Source of the DNA: JASHPR01 sp963729365
Lineage (GTDB): Bacteria; Actinomycetota; Actinomycetes; Streptosporangiales; Streptosporangiaceae
DNA: 64,000 nt
Assembly: GCA_963729365.1 (NCBI GenBank)
Contig: CAVSNQ010000013.1
Coordinates: 434,001-498,000 of the forward strand
Direction: 5' to 3'
Part shown: positions 16,868 through 26,764 of the stretch, in pieces
Layout of the letters: the number at the start of each line of letters is the position of its first letter
Position numbering within the stretch: the stretch's first letter is position 1
Translations under genes and position numbers: made by a program
The notes under the pieces: generated by a model
Told to the model about the DNA's origin: nothing
What the model saw: only the letters and a program-made list of their open reading frames with translations
Database searches by the model: none

Positions 16868-18214
16868 TTACCGCACCGGGTGCACCCATCCCCAGCCCGG
16901 CGCGTGCCTGAGATACCCGAGCCAGCCGGTTCCCCGGTAGAAGACATCGGCGGTGCCCCGGCTCAGCCTGACCACGGAGGCAGGCGATGCCGGGGCGGAC
17001 GCGGCCAGTTTCACGTTGACGTAGTCCTGGTCGATGTTGATCGCGTCGCCTCCGTAGGCCTGCGTGGCATTTCCGGCGAATTGATGCACCCGCTGGTGAT
17101 GCGACCACTCGCTGCCCGTGAGTACCCGGTCCGCGGTGTTTGCCTTTCCATTCCACAAAGCGTCGAAGATGACATCGGGCAGCGCGTACTTATGGGTGAA
17201 GTATTGCCGGGCCAGGGCGGCAATCCCGGCGGAAGAGCTGCTGTAGATTCCGGAGGAATATCCCAGGGTATGGAGCCACGATGTCCATGCCGACAGGAAA
17301 CGCAAGGCTTTCCCGGTCTGCCCGGGCGCATAGGCCTCCATGTCGTAGTAGACGGGAGTCCCCCGCCCGAAGCCGAGCCGCTCGGCCCGCATCACGGCAT
17401 CGTCCGCGGCGGCGTGGCCCTGGTGGCCCGGGTGGTGCCCGAGTTCGCCAAACTCGGCCTGCGGGCCGACGTACATGGGGATGAAATGCCAGCCGGCGGC
17501 CGCCTCGGCCTCGAGCCAGTTGCTGGTCAGGTTGGGCTGGGCACAGGATTCGTCCGAGCCGCCGATGTAGACGCCGACCGCCCGGTACGGCGACAGCCTG
17601 AGCCAGGTGCGCATGTACGCGGCGCTCGGCGCGGCGCAAGCGTCGAAGCCGAGACCGTGGTCGTTCGCGACCTTCGCGGACAGCACAGGCCCGCTCGGCC
17701 GGGCCGCGGGCTCCGCGTTGGCGGCAGCCGGATCGGGGGCATGGACGACCGGCACGGGCAGCGACGCGCTCGCCAGGATCTGGTAGATCTGGCCCGGGTC
17801 GGCATCGAACGTGGCCGTCACCTCGATCCGCCGCGCGGTCACCGTGATCTCCCTGGCCACCGGGTCCTCGACCGAGGACTCGGCCGATGACCGCGGCGCG
17901 GGCTGGATGAGCAGCGCCTGAGTCGTTCCGATGAGCGAGCTCGGGCAGGACTGATTGCTAGCCGGGGCGCCCAGGTAGACCGCGTGCACGTCAAAGCGCA
18001 CGCAGGCGTGCCGGGACCGGGATAGGTCGATCACCGGCCACGAGCGGGGCACCTCGAACGAGTATCCCCGGTACGACACCGGCCGGAGCGCGGCCGGAGG
18101 GCCCGTCGCGGCGCGGCTGGCCGTCACCGGAGCCGTCAGGGCGGCGGCAACGGCCGTGACCGCGGCCAGCGAGCGCCATGGCCGTGCCAGGCCCGGCAGT
18201 TGGCGTGCGAGCAT
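16868..18214 (-). CDS. Secreted DUF1906 (glycoside-hydrolase-like) protein
   Basis: Exported protein of 448 residues. The ATG at 18214 starts a classical Sec signal peptide (Arg-rich start, hydrophobic AAVTAVAAALTAPVTA, ASRA cleavage region). Residues from about 210 to 410 match the DUF1906 fold, a TIM-barrel related to GH25 lysozymes and Mycobacterium Rv2525c: GLGFDACAAPS, VGVYIGGSDESC, WHFIPMYVG, VYYDMEAY, YSSGIYSSS, NIDQDYVNV. The N-terminal ~180 residues are unassigned. A cell-wall glycan is the likely ligand or substrate. It converges on the sulfoquinovose synthase gene with 21 nt between stops. Confidence 0.82.
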   Translation of the reverse strand: MLARQLPGLARPWRSLAAVTAVAAALTAPVTASRAATGPPAALRPVSYRGYSFEVPRSWPVIDLSRSRHACVRFDVHAVYLGAPASNQSCPSSLIGTTQALLIQPAPRSSAESSVEDPVAREITVTARRIEVTATFDADPGQIYQILASASLPVPVVHAPDPAAANAEPAARPSGPVLSAKVANDHGLGFDACAAPSAAYMRTWLRLSPYRAVGVYIGGSDESCAQPNLTSNWLEAEAAAGWHFIPMYVGPQAEFGELGHHPGHQGHAAADDAVMRAERLGFGRGTPVYYDMEAYAPGQTGKALRFLSAWTSWLHTLGYSSGIYSSSSAGIAALARQYFTHKYALPDVIFDALWNGKANTADRVLTGSEWSHHQRVHQFAGNATQAYGGDAINIDQDYVNVKLAASAPASPASVVRLSRGTADVFYRGTGWLGYLRHAPGWGWVHPVR

Positions 18215-18652
18215 GCTGGATACCGCCTTCTCATCGTCACCTGGATGGCGCTGCGACGTCAGCCGCCGGCCGGGCCGGCGACGCGGTGCGCCGACTGGAC
18301 CACGCCTGCCGCAGGGGACAGGAAGGCGGTCGAACAGACAGGAAACGCGGCCGGTTTCTCCAAGGCCATGATCAGCGATGTCCTCCCCCGTCACATCCGC
18401 CCTGCCCCCCGACAGGACGCCCGGCACCGGCCATGGCCGGTGCCGCAGAGCAACCGGTCCAGCCGCTGGTGCCGAAAGAGAGCGCGGCAAGCCGCAGGAA
18501 GGTACTCGAACGCGTATCCGCGTTCATGGCGACCGTCCCCCGAACGGCTTGACCCCGTAGCGCTCCGGAAGGCACGCTACTGGTTGCCGTGGCCAATACA
18601 TAGCGACCCGCCGGCCCGGGGCGATTTCTTGCTGCCGGAAATACCGGGCGGC
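18215..18652. other. 438-bp intergenic region downstream of glyA
   Basis: No coding sequence supported on either strand. It contains the DUF1906 gene's upstream region and the 3' end region of glyA, including a 24-bp perfect palindrome (18422-18445). Short open frames here look like GC-driven shadows. Confidence 0.5.
18422..18445. repeat. 24-bp perfect palindrome
   Basis: A complete dyad centred on CCATGG, with outer arms CGGCACCGG. With no spacer it is a better operator than terminator, though as RNA it could form a hairpin for glyA termination. It lies 207 bp downstream of the glyA stop codon and about 208 bp upstream of the DUF1906 start. Confidence 0.6.
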
Positions 18653-19924
<1,272 letters not shown>

Positions 19925-20973
19925 GGATGTCCTCCTCTGGGCACATCGCTGTACCGGCGCGGACCCGGCGCACCTCCGACAGCTGCCCCGATGGCCAGGC
20001 CGCTGCCTTCATCATGCCGAACGCGATCGCGGGCGTACATCCCGCCGCCCGGAATCCGGCCTGGGGACGGCGCCGTCCGGCGGGCGAACACCGCGCGCTC
20101 GGCGGCGGCCCACGCGGTCGTGGTCAGCAGGTACAGGCCGGCCGCCAGCGGCAGCACCGCGGCGATGGCCACCGTCGCGTACGGGATCACCCGCGTCGCC
20201 GCGCCCATGACCCCGCCGGGCTGGGCTGGCGGGCCGGTCGCGCTGCGCCGACCCGGGCGGCCGGATGCCGGGGGCGGCGCCGACTGCCGCGCGGCGGACG
20301 TCCTGCTGACCCGCGCCACCAGCCAGGCCACCACGGCCAGCAGCGCGAACAGCCCGAGGAACACCATGCCCTGGGCGCTGAACGGCCCGGGCCCGCTCAG
20401 CCAGTGGCTGCCGAGCGGCGCGCCGAGCAGGCCGTGGCTGAGCAGGCGGTTGGGCCGGCCGCCGATGGTGCCCGACCGGAACAGCCGGTACATGACGCTG
20501 AGGAACGGCAACTGCAGCAGTGCGGGCAGGCATCCGGCGAACATCCCGGTGCCCTCCCGCCGGTACAGCTCGGCGAGCTCGCGCTGCAGCCGGTCCGGCT
20601 GCCCGGCGTGGCGCTGGCGCAGCGCCTGAATCTGCGGAGCGAGCCGGGCCTGGCTGGCCTGGCCGCGGGTCGCGTAGTAGCTGAGCGGCAGCAGGAGCAG
20701 CCGCACGGCCACGGTGAAGGCGACGATGGCGGCCGCGGTCGCCAGGCCTCCGGCCAGCGGGGCCAGCGCCGCGGCGAGCCCGGACACGACGTGATAGGCG
20801 GCGCCGACGGCGTCGTCGAAAAGAGTGAACATGGCAGGTACCCTCCAGCGGTTCGCAGAACGGATGACAGCTGGAGGCGGCCGCGAGAGCGAGCCGCGCC
20901 CGCCCGGCGCCGTGCACGCAGCGAGGCGGCAGCGACGCGGAAGGCGGGTGGAGCAGGCGGAACGGGCGGATCG

Positions 20974-21282
20974 TCAGGCGGCCGCCGGGGCCGCCGAAGG
21001 CGCCCTGGGCCGGGACCGGCCGGCCGCGTCAGGATCGAGCTGCCGCTGGAACGCCGCTGACCAGGACTTCTCCCGTAGCGTGGCGGCACGGACGAGCGGG
21101 CGCGCCGTGACCGCCGCCGCGATCCTCGCACCATGAGTGACGAAGGCGACGAGCATGCCGGTCAGCGCGATCGCGGCCACGGCCATCAGGCCGGACGCGG
21201 ACGGGGTGGTAGCGGCGTGGCCTGCGGGCAGCCAGTAGCCGGTCAGCTGCGTCAGTGCGCCGACGAGCCAGGCAACCATCAT
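20974..21282 (-). CDS. DUF6412-type small membrane protein
   Basis: 102-residue protein with one or two hydrophobic segments (MMVAWLVGALTQLTGYWL and LMAVAAIALTGMLVAFV), then a basic tail with ARPLVRAATLREKSW. This composition and its place just upstream of a yidC-like gene match the actinobacterial DUF6412 family. Two ATGs stand side by side (21282 and 21279); GGAGG is only 2 nt from the first and 5 nt from the second, so the second may be used. The role is unknown; a partner in membrane protein insertion is inferred from the neighbourhood. Confidence 0.7.
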   Translation of the reverse strand: MMVAWLVGALTQLTGYWLPAGHAATTPSASGLMAVAAIALTGMLVAFVTHGARIAAAVTARPLVRAATLREKSWSAAFQRQLDPDAAGRSRPRAPSAAPAAA

Positions 21283-21359
21283 GGCCTCCGCGGAGTACCC
21301 GGGACAGCCCTTGCGCGGGGCTGGCGGCTCAAGTGTAAGCCCGCGTCCGCCACCCCCGG

Positions 21360-22319
21360 TCATCCGGCGCCGCCGGCGGCGATGAGAGCCACCGAAGCCG
21401 CGGCCAGAGCCAGCCCGGCCAGCCTGATGACGGTCAGCCGCTCCCCGAGGAGCACGCGGGCCAGCATGATGGTCACCGCCGGATACAAGGAGGTGATCAC
21501 GGCGGTAATGGCGAGGAGCCCTCGATGCGTGGCGAGGAAGTAAAGAATCGTGGCCGGCGCCCCGGTCAGGCCGGAGGCGGCCGCCAGCCAGCCACCACGC
21601 GCCCCGGGAAGGCGCAGGTCCGCGGTGAACGCAGCCACGCAGCCCACCGCCACCAGCGCCGTGGCCTGGGAGCAGAACACCGGCCACAGCCCGCTGCCGG
21701 ACCCGGCCCGGTTGAGCCCGATGAACAGCAGCGCGAAGCAGGCTCCGGCGATGAGCCCGTAGCTCACGCCGGCCGGGAACCGCCGCGCCCGGGCTGAGCG
21801 CTCGGGTGCCGCGGCGGACGGGCTGCCCGGCGCGGGCCCGTCGCGGCCGACGCGCACGCTGGCCGACACGCCCACGATCGCGGGCAGCGCGAGGACGATT
21901 CCGGCCAGGGCGAGCGGCGTCGGCCGCTCCCCCAGCAGCAGCCCGGCCAGCACCGAGAATCCCGCTGCCCCGACCGCGCTGAGCGGGCCGGCGACGCTGA
22001 ATGCCGCGTGCCGGAACCCGACGTAGAGCGCCAGCGCGCCGGACACGCCGCCCAGGCCGGCCGCGCAGCCCCAGGCCACCGCGCGCGGGCCGGGCGGATG
22101 ACCGCCGATCACGGCCAGCGCCAGTCCGACCACGGCCACGCTGACCGCCTCTGACGTCAGCGTGACCCGGATCACGCTCGTGCGGCGAGTCGCCAGGCCG
22201 GCCGCGAAGTCCGAGCCGCCGTAGCCGATCGCCGAGCCCAGCGCGAGCAGGATCGCTAGCACGGCCGGCCGCCGCGCGGCCCGCCGCGATCGGCCGGGCA
22301 CGGCGCTGCCGCGATGCAT
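21360..22319 (-). CDS. EamA family transporter (DMT superfamily)
   Basis: Integral membrane protein of 319 residues with about ten hydrophobic segments arranged as two EamA repeats, the usual drug/metabolite transporter layout. Typical turn motifs at repeat ends are visible: GLLLGERPTPLALAGI and VLLGERLTVIRLAGL. The substrate is unknown. Start ATG 22319 (MHRGSAVPGR) was chosen as the nearest Met before the first membrane segment; no good ribosome binding site is present, so this start is weak. Confidence 0.82.
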   Translation of the reverse strand: MHRGSAVPGRSRRAARRPAVLAILLALGSAIGYGGSDFAAGLATRRTSVIRVTLTSEAVSVAVVGLALAVIGGHPPGPRAVAWGCAAGLGGVSGALALYVGFRHAAFSVAGPLSAVGAAGFSVLAGLLLGERPTPLALAGIVLALPAIVGVSASVRVGRDGPAPGSPSAAAPERSARARRFPAGVSYGLIAGACFALLFIGLNRAGSGSGLWPVFCSQATALVAVGCVAAFTADLRLPGARGGWLAAASGLTGAPATILYFLATHRGLLAITAVITSLYPAVTIMLARVLLGERLTVIRLAGLALAAASVALIAAGGAG

Positions 22320-22530
22320 GACTGCTCGTCGCGGAGCCTGCGGGTCTGGTGGGCGGGCGCGCCTTCGCGGGTCAGCCGCTCGAGCACCAGGGACAGCTCC
22401 GCGTCCAGGTTCCGGCGCGCCATAACGCATGCATGATAGCGGGATCCGGCGGCGGCGCCTCTGCCGCGGATGTGGCAGGCTGGCGGTGGGTACTGACGGG
22501 CCGGCTGCGTCCGGGAGGAGGAACACCCCC

Positions 22531-23661
22531 GTGAATCTGGGCTTCCTGCGACCGCTGTACGACGAGATCGGGGACTACGTGTCCGTTTACCTGGACACGG
22601 ACCGGGTCCACGAGAACGCCGCGGAGGCCATCGACGTCCGGTGGCGAGCCGCCAGGCAACGGCTGACCGCGGCGGGCGCGAGCCCGGCGTCACTCGACGC
22701 GGCCGCCGAAGCGATCGGCGACCCTGGCCAGGCCGCCGCCTCAGGCCACGCCGTGTTCGCACGGGACGGCGCCGTCACCTTCACCGGGGCACTTGACGGA
22801 CCGCCGCGGCGGGAGATCGCCCGGCTGGCGCCGCTGCCTCACCTGATGCCGCTGCTGGCCCAGCACCGTCCGCCGATTCCGCACGTGCGGGTGAGCGCCA
22901 CCCGGACCGGCGGCGAGATCATCGCCATCGGCGGCACCGGTGCCGGGTGGCGGGACTGGGTCGCTGGCCGTCAGTGGCCGGTGCACAAGACCTCGGTCGG
23001 GGGCTGGTCACAGGAGCGGTACCAGCGCAGCGTCGAGGAAACCTGGGACGAGAACGCCAAGAAACTGGCCGCGGAGGTCGTCGCGATGGCAGGCCAGGTC
23101 GGTGCCCGGCATGTCATCGTGGGCGGCGATGTCCGGGCCCGGTCGCTGCTGCTCGATCACCTGACCAAGCCGCTGCGGGAATCCGCCGCCGTCGTCGATG
23201 AGGAAGTGAGCGCGGACAGCCAGGCCCTGGCCGAGGCGGCGGGCCGGGCGCTGTCGCGGTGGGCCGACCACGACGTCCGCGAGCGCTTCGATGACTGGCG
23301 GGCCCGCGAGGCGCACGGCCTCGGCGTGGAGGGGCTGGCCCCCACCATGGCCGCGTTCCGCGACGGCCAGGTCTCCGACCTGTTCCTCGTCGATGATCCC
23401 TCTTCCACCGCGGCCGCGTGGATCGGCCCGGGCGGCAACGAGCTCGCGGCCAGCCGGGAGGAACTGCTGGACTGGGGCGTGGCGGCGCCGGCCGGCGACC
23501 GCGCCGACGCGGCCCTCGTGCGGGCGATCGTGCACACCGACGCCGAGCTGCATTTCCTGCCCGCCGACCTGGCGGAAGCCGGGGACCCGACCGCGCGCGG
23601 CGGCGTGGCCCACCCCCGCGACGGGGTGTGCGCGACGCTCCGGTTCTCGGAAAGTGGCTGA
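22531..23661 (+). CDS. baeRF2 / Vms1-Ankzf1-like eRF1-fold protein
   Basis: Cytoplasmic protein of 376 residues resembling bacterial eRF1-fold (baeRF) proteins, annotated elsewhere as Vms1/Ankzf1 family peptidyl-tRNA hydrolases. Visible family features: an N-terminal MNLGFLRPLYDEIGDYVSVYLDT block, a central HKTSVGGWSQERYQRSVEE block, VGARHVIVGGDVRARSLLLDHL, and a short C-terminal domain. In the related enzymes the GGWSQ-like loop is where the hydrolysing residue lies, so a ribosome-rescue role is likely but inferred. GTG 22531 has GGAGGAGG about 10 nt upstream. It stands alone between EamA and MFS transporter genes. Confidence 0.8.
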   Translation: MNLGFLRPLYDEIGDYVSVYLDTDRVHENAAEAIDVRWRAARQRLTAAGASPASLDAAAEAIGDPGQAAASGHAVFARDGAVTFTGALDGPPRREIARLAPLPHLMPLLAQHRPPIPHVRVSATRTGGEIIAIGGTGAGWRDWVAGRQWPVHKTSVGGWSQERYQRSVEETWDENAKKLAAEVVAMAGQVGARHVIVGGDVRARSLLLDHLTKPLRESAAVVDEEVSADSQALAEAAGRALSRWADHDVRERFDDWRAREAHGLGVEGLAPTMAAFRDGQVSDLFLVDDPSSTAAAWIGPGGNELAASREELLDWGVAAPAGDRADAALVRAIVHTDAELHFLPADLAEAGDPTARGGVAHPRDGVCATLRFSESG

Positions 23662-23802
23662 CCGGCGCGAGGCTAAGCGTTCAGGATCCGCGGGTTGGAT
23701 GGCGGAAAGCGGCCAGTTGTCCTCCGTGGATGTCTGAGCTGGTCAGATAGCCGGTAGTCTGCCCGGCGTCGTGCTCAGCGGACATCACGTATCGGAGCGG
23801 CA

Positions 23803-25068
23803 TTGCACATCGGGCAGATCGTCATCGATGTGGCACCGCTGCGGGAGAGCCGTGACTTCCGCTGGCTGTATACCGGCCGCTTCATCGCGTCGGCCGGGAA
23901 CGTGGTGGCCACGACCGCGGCCAACTGGCAGGTCTACACGCTCACGCACTCGCCGCTCGCGGTCGGCCTGCTCAGCCTGACCTCGAGCGTCGGCATGCTG
24001 GTCAGCCTGCTGGCCGGCGGCGTGCTCGCGGATCGCTACGACCGGCGGACGCTGCTGCTGGCCACCGGGCTGCCGCAGGCGCTGCTGGCGGGCGCGCTCG
24101 CGGCCAACAGCCTGCTGCGGCATCCGGCAGTATGGGCGATCTTCGTGATCTCGCTGGCCATCGGGCTGCTCGCGGGCATCGGAGCCCCGGCGTCGACGGC
24201 CGCCACCCCGGCGCTGGTCGGCCCGTCCCGGCTGCCGGCCGCCGCGGCCCTGAACGGGATGGGCAACCAGCTCGGCAACCTGGCTGGCCCGGCGCTGGCC
24301 GGGCTCCTGATCGCCGGGCCCGGCCTGGCCACGTGCTTTGGCGCCGACGCCGTGTGCTTCGTGGTGTTCGCCATCACGCTGCTGTTCGTGCGGCCGCTGC
24401 CGCCCACGGTGCGCGTGCTGCGGCCGGGCTTGCGCTCGCTGGCCGAGGGCTTCCGCTACGTGCGGCACGACGGCGTGCTCGGCGGGATGCTGCTGATCGA
24501 CACCAGCGCGATGCTGTTCGGGATGCCGGCCGGGCTGTTCCCAGCCCTGGCCAGCGAGCACTTCCACGGCGGCTCGGCCACGTTCGGCCTGCTGGCCGCC
24601 GCTCCCGGGCTCGGCGCGATGATCGGCGCGGCGAGCAGCGGCTGGACCGGCCGGGTCCGGCGGCCCGGCATGGTGGTGATCGCGGCGGGCTTCGTATGGG
24701 GCGCCGCCATCGTGGGCTTCGGGCTGACCCGCAGCCTGCCGGTCGCGCTGGCGTTCCTGGCGCTGGCCGGCGGGGGCGACATGATCTCCGAGATCCTGCG
24801 CAACGCGCTGCTCCAGATCTACGCTCCGGAACGGCTGCGAGGCCGGCTGAGCAGCCTCTACCTGGCCCAGGTCAACACCGCCCCGGCCCTGGGCAACACC
24901 GAGGCGGGGATCGTGGCCCAGCTATTCTCGCTGACCGCCTCGGTCGTCAGCGGCGGGCTGGCCTGCGTCGCCGGCGCCCTGCTGCTCGGCGCGCTGATCC
25001 CGGCCCTGCGCCACGCCACCCTGGCCGGGCCCGGGGAGGCTGGTCAGGACGTTCCGGCGCTCCGGTAG
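23803..25068 (+). CDS. Major facilitator superfamily transporter, EntS-like
   Basis: Twelve-segment membrane transporter of 421 residues of the MFS_3/EntS class, whose members export siderophores or drugs. Near the N-terminus RESRDFRWLYTGRFIASAGN is the usual start; the signature loop GGVLADRYDRRTLLL follows segment 2; GAPASTAATPALV and RLRGRLSSLYLAQVN mark later loops. TTG 23803 is the apparent start, with GGAGCGG just upstream. Its last 25 nt overlap the opposing serine hydrolase gene. Substrate is not inferable from context. Confidence 0.88.
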   Translation: MHIGQIVIDVAPLRESRDFRWLYTGRFIASAGNVVATTAANWQVYTLTHSPLAVGLLSLTSSVGMLVSLLAGGVLADRYDRRTLLLATGLPQALLAGALAANSLLRHPAVWAIFVISLAIGLLAGIGAPASTAATPALVGPSRLPAAAALNGMGNQLGNLAGPALAGLLIAGPGLATCFGADAVCFVVFAITLLFVRPLPPTVRVLRPGLRSLAEGFRYVRHDGVLGGMLLIDTSAMLFGMPAGLFPALASEHFHGGSATFGLLAAAPGLGAMIGAASSGWTGRVRRPGMVVIAAGFVWGAAIVGFGLTRSLPVALAFLALAGGGDMISEILRNALLQIYAPERLRGRLSSLYLAQVNTAPALGNTEAGIVAQLFSLTASVVSGGLACVAGALLLGALIPALRHATLAGPGEAGQDVPALR

Positions 25069-26192
25069 ACGGCGTCGATCAGGGCCATCTTGCGCGGGTC
25101 ATCGACCAGGCTCATGCCCATCCGGTTCATCACGTAGGCGAACGCGATCCCGGCCTCCGGGTCGGCGCCGACCGCGGACCCGCCGAAGCCGTCGTGCCCG
25201 AACGCGGCCGGGTTGGGGCCGAAGTGCCCCTCGGGACCGGACAGGCCGAAGCCGAGCCCGAACTCGAGCGGGAAACCGAGGACCACGTCGGTGTGCCGGC
25301 CGTTGCCAGTGCGGGCCGCCTTCAGGGTCTTGGCCGAGATCAGCCGTTCCGAGCCGTCGACCAGCGTCCCGAACACCGTGGCCAGGCCCAGCGCCGTGCC
25401 GTGCCCGTTGGCCGCCGGGATCTCCGCCATCCGCCACTCGCGGGCGTTGGCCTCGTCACCGGTCAGCGACGGGTTGAGCAGCGCGGCCAGGACGGCCGGG
25501 GCGGCGCTGGCATAGGCCTGGGCCAGCGCGGCCTGCTCCTCCGCGGAGGGCCGCACTCCCTGCAGCTCCGAGCAGCGGCCGAGATCGGCCTTGGGCAGCC
25601 CGATGTGGAAGTCGGCGCCGAGCGGCTTGGCGATCTGGTTGCGGAAGAACGCCCCGCAGCTCTGCTTGGTGACCCGCCGGACGACCTCGCCCACCAGGTA
25701 CCCGAACGTGATCGCTTGGTACCCGCTGGTGCTGCCGGGCGGGAAGAACGGCTCCTGGTCGGCGAGCAGCCCGGTGATCTTGTCCCAGTCGTAGTAGTCC
25801 GGCACGCTGGCCGGGACCGCGAGCCCGGTGAGCCCGGACTGGTGGCACATGACCTGGCGGACCGTGATCGCGTCCTTGCCGGCGGCCGCGAACTCGGGCC
25901 AGTAGCGCGCCACCGGCGCATCCGGGTCAAGCTCGCCGCGGTCGATCAGGATGTGCGCGCAGAGTGAGGTCATGGCCTTGGTGGTCGACCACACGTTGGT
26001 CAGCGTGTCCTGCTGCCACGTGCGGGTCCGTCCAGGGTCGGCCCAGCCGCCCCACAGGTTGACGACCGGTTTCCCCCCGGCCATGACGGCGACGCCTGCT
26101 CCGATCTCGCCGCGGTCGGCGAAGTTCTTGGCGAACGCTTCCCGCACCGGTTCGTAACTTGGTGCGCACGTTCCGTGAATCTCGACCCTCAT
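25044..26192 (-). CDS. Serine hydrolase, class C beta-lactamase/EstB-like
   Basis: Esterase or peptidase of the beta-lactamase superfamily, 382 residues from ATG 26192, which has GAGG 8 nt upstream. The nucleophile motif is STTK at 69-72; the family block CHQSGL and a GHDGFGGS motif near the C-terminus replacing the KTG box are visible, a pattern typical of EstB-type esterases. There is no signal peptide, so a cytoplasmic carboxylesterase is more likely than a true beta-lactamase. Substrate unknown. It converges on the MFS gene with a 25-nt overlap. Confidence 0.87.
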   Translation of the reverse strand: MRVEIHGTCAPSYEPVREAFAKNFADRGEIGAGVAVMAGGKPVVNLWGGWADPGRTRTWQQDTLTNVWSTTKAMTSLCAHILIDRGELDPDAPVARYWPEFAAAGKDAITVRQVMCHQSGLTGLAVPASVPDYYDWDKITGLLADQEPFFPPGSTSGYQAITFGYLVGEVVRRVTKQSCGAFFRNQIAKPLGADFHIGLPKADLGRCSELQGVRPSAEEQAALAQAYASAAPAVLAALLNPSLTGDEANAREWRMAEIPAANGHGTALGLATVFGTLVDGSERLISAKTLKAARTGNGRHTDVVLGFPLEFGLGFGLSGPEGHFGPNPAAFGHDGFGGSAVGADPEAGIAFAYVMNRMGMSLVDDPRKMALIDAVYRSAGTS

Positions 26193-26332
26193 TGAATACC
26201 TCGCTGTTTCCCACGCGTGCAGCACCCAGCACCCACCGCGCGTCGGGTTACTGCCGCTCCCCTATTCCGGCTTGGTACGCCCAGAGAGCCCGCCTGTCAA
26301 CGCCTGGCCGGGAAGCACCGAGTCGCCGCAGG

Positions 26333-26764
26333 TCACGGCACCAGGCCGGGGCGCTCCATCCACCGCTCCGGCCGGGCCAGCCCGCTGAAGCCAAACCTGG
26401 CATATAGGGTACGGCCCGGCTCCGTGGCCAGTGTCAGCCGGACGCCGCGCATATCCGGATGACCCACCGCTGTGTCAACCAGAAATGTGCCGAGCCGGTG
26501 CCCGCGGTGGGCGGTGTCGACGAACACGTCGCACAGCCAGGCGAATGTGGCGTAGTCGGTGACGAACCTGGCGAAGCCGACCTGCGTGCCGTCGGCCGTG
26601 TAGAGCCCGATGACCAGCGAGTTCTCGATTGCCTTGGCCATCACGTCCGGCGGCCTGCCCTCGGCCCAGTAGCTCTCGCCGCTGATCCACGCGTGCACCT
26701 TGGCCAGGTCGATCTGCTCACGGTCGTCGCTGGCCCAGTAGCCGTCGGGCCCGGCCCACTTCAT
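26333..26764 (-). CDS. GNAT family N-acetyltransferase
   Basis: Acetyltransferase of 143 residues. The central VGFARFVTDYATFAWLCDVFVDTAHRGHRLG region carries strands 4-5 and the acetyl-CoA loop (here HRGHRLG in place of the usual Q/RxxGxG/A), and TLYARFGF near the end is the typical helix-strand signature. It starts inside the cobQ stop codon (ATGA), so it is translationally coupled to the cobalamin genes, but the acceptor is unknown and a direct role in cobalamin synthesis is not implied. Confidence 0.85.
   Translation of the reverse strand: MKWAGPDGYWASDDREQIDLAKVHAWISGESYWAEGRPPDVMAKAIENSLVIGLYTADGTQVGFARFVTDYATFAWLCDVFVDTAHRGHRLGTFLVDTAVGHPDMRGVRLTLATEPGRTLYARFGFSGLARPERWMERPGLVP

Noticed and set aside
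22256..22423. A 55-codon minus-strand frame beginning MARRNLDAELSLVLERLTREG.
   Set aside because: The first part looks protein-like but there is no ribosome binding site, and the second half overlaps the EamA gene in another frame. Too weak to call.
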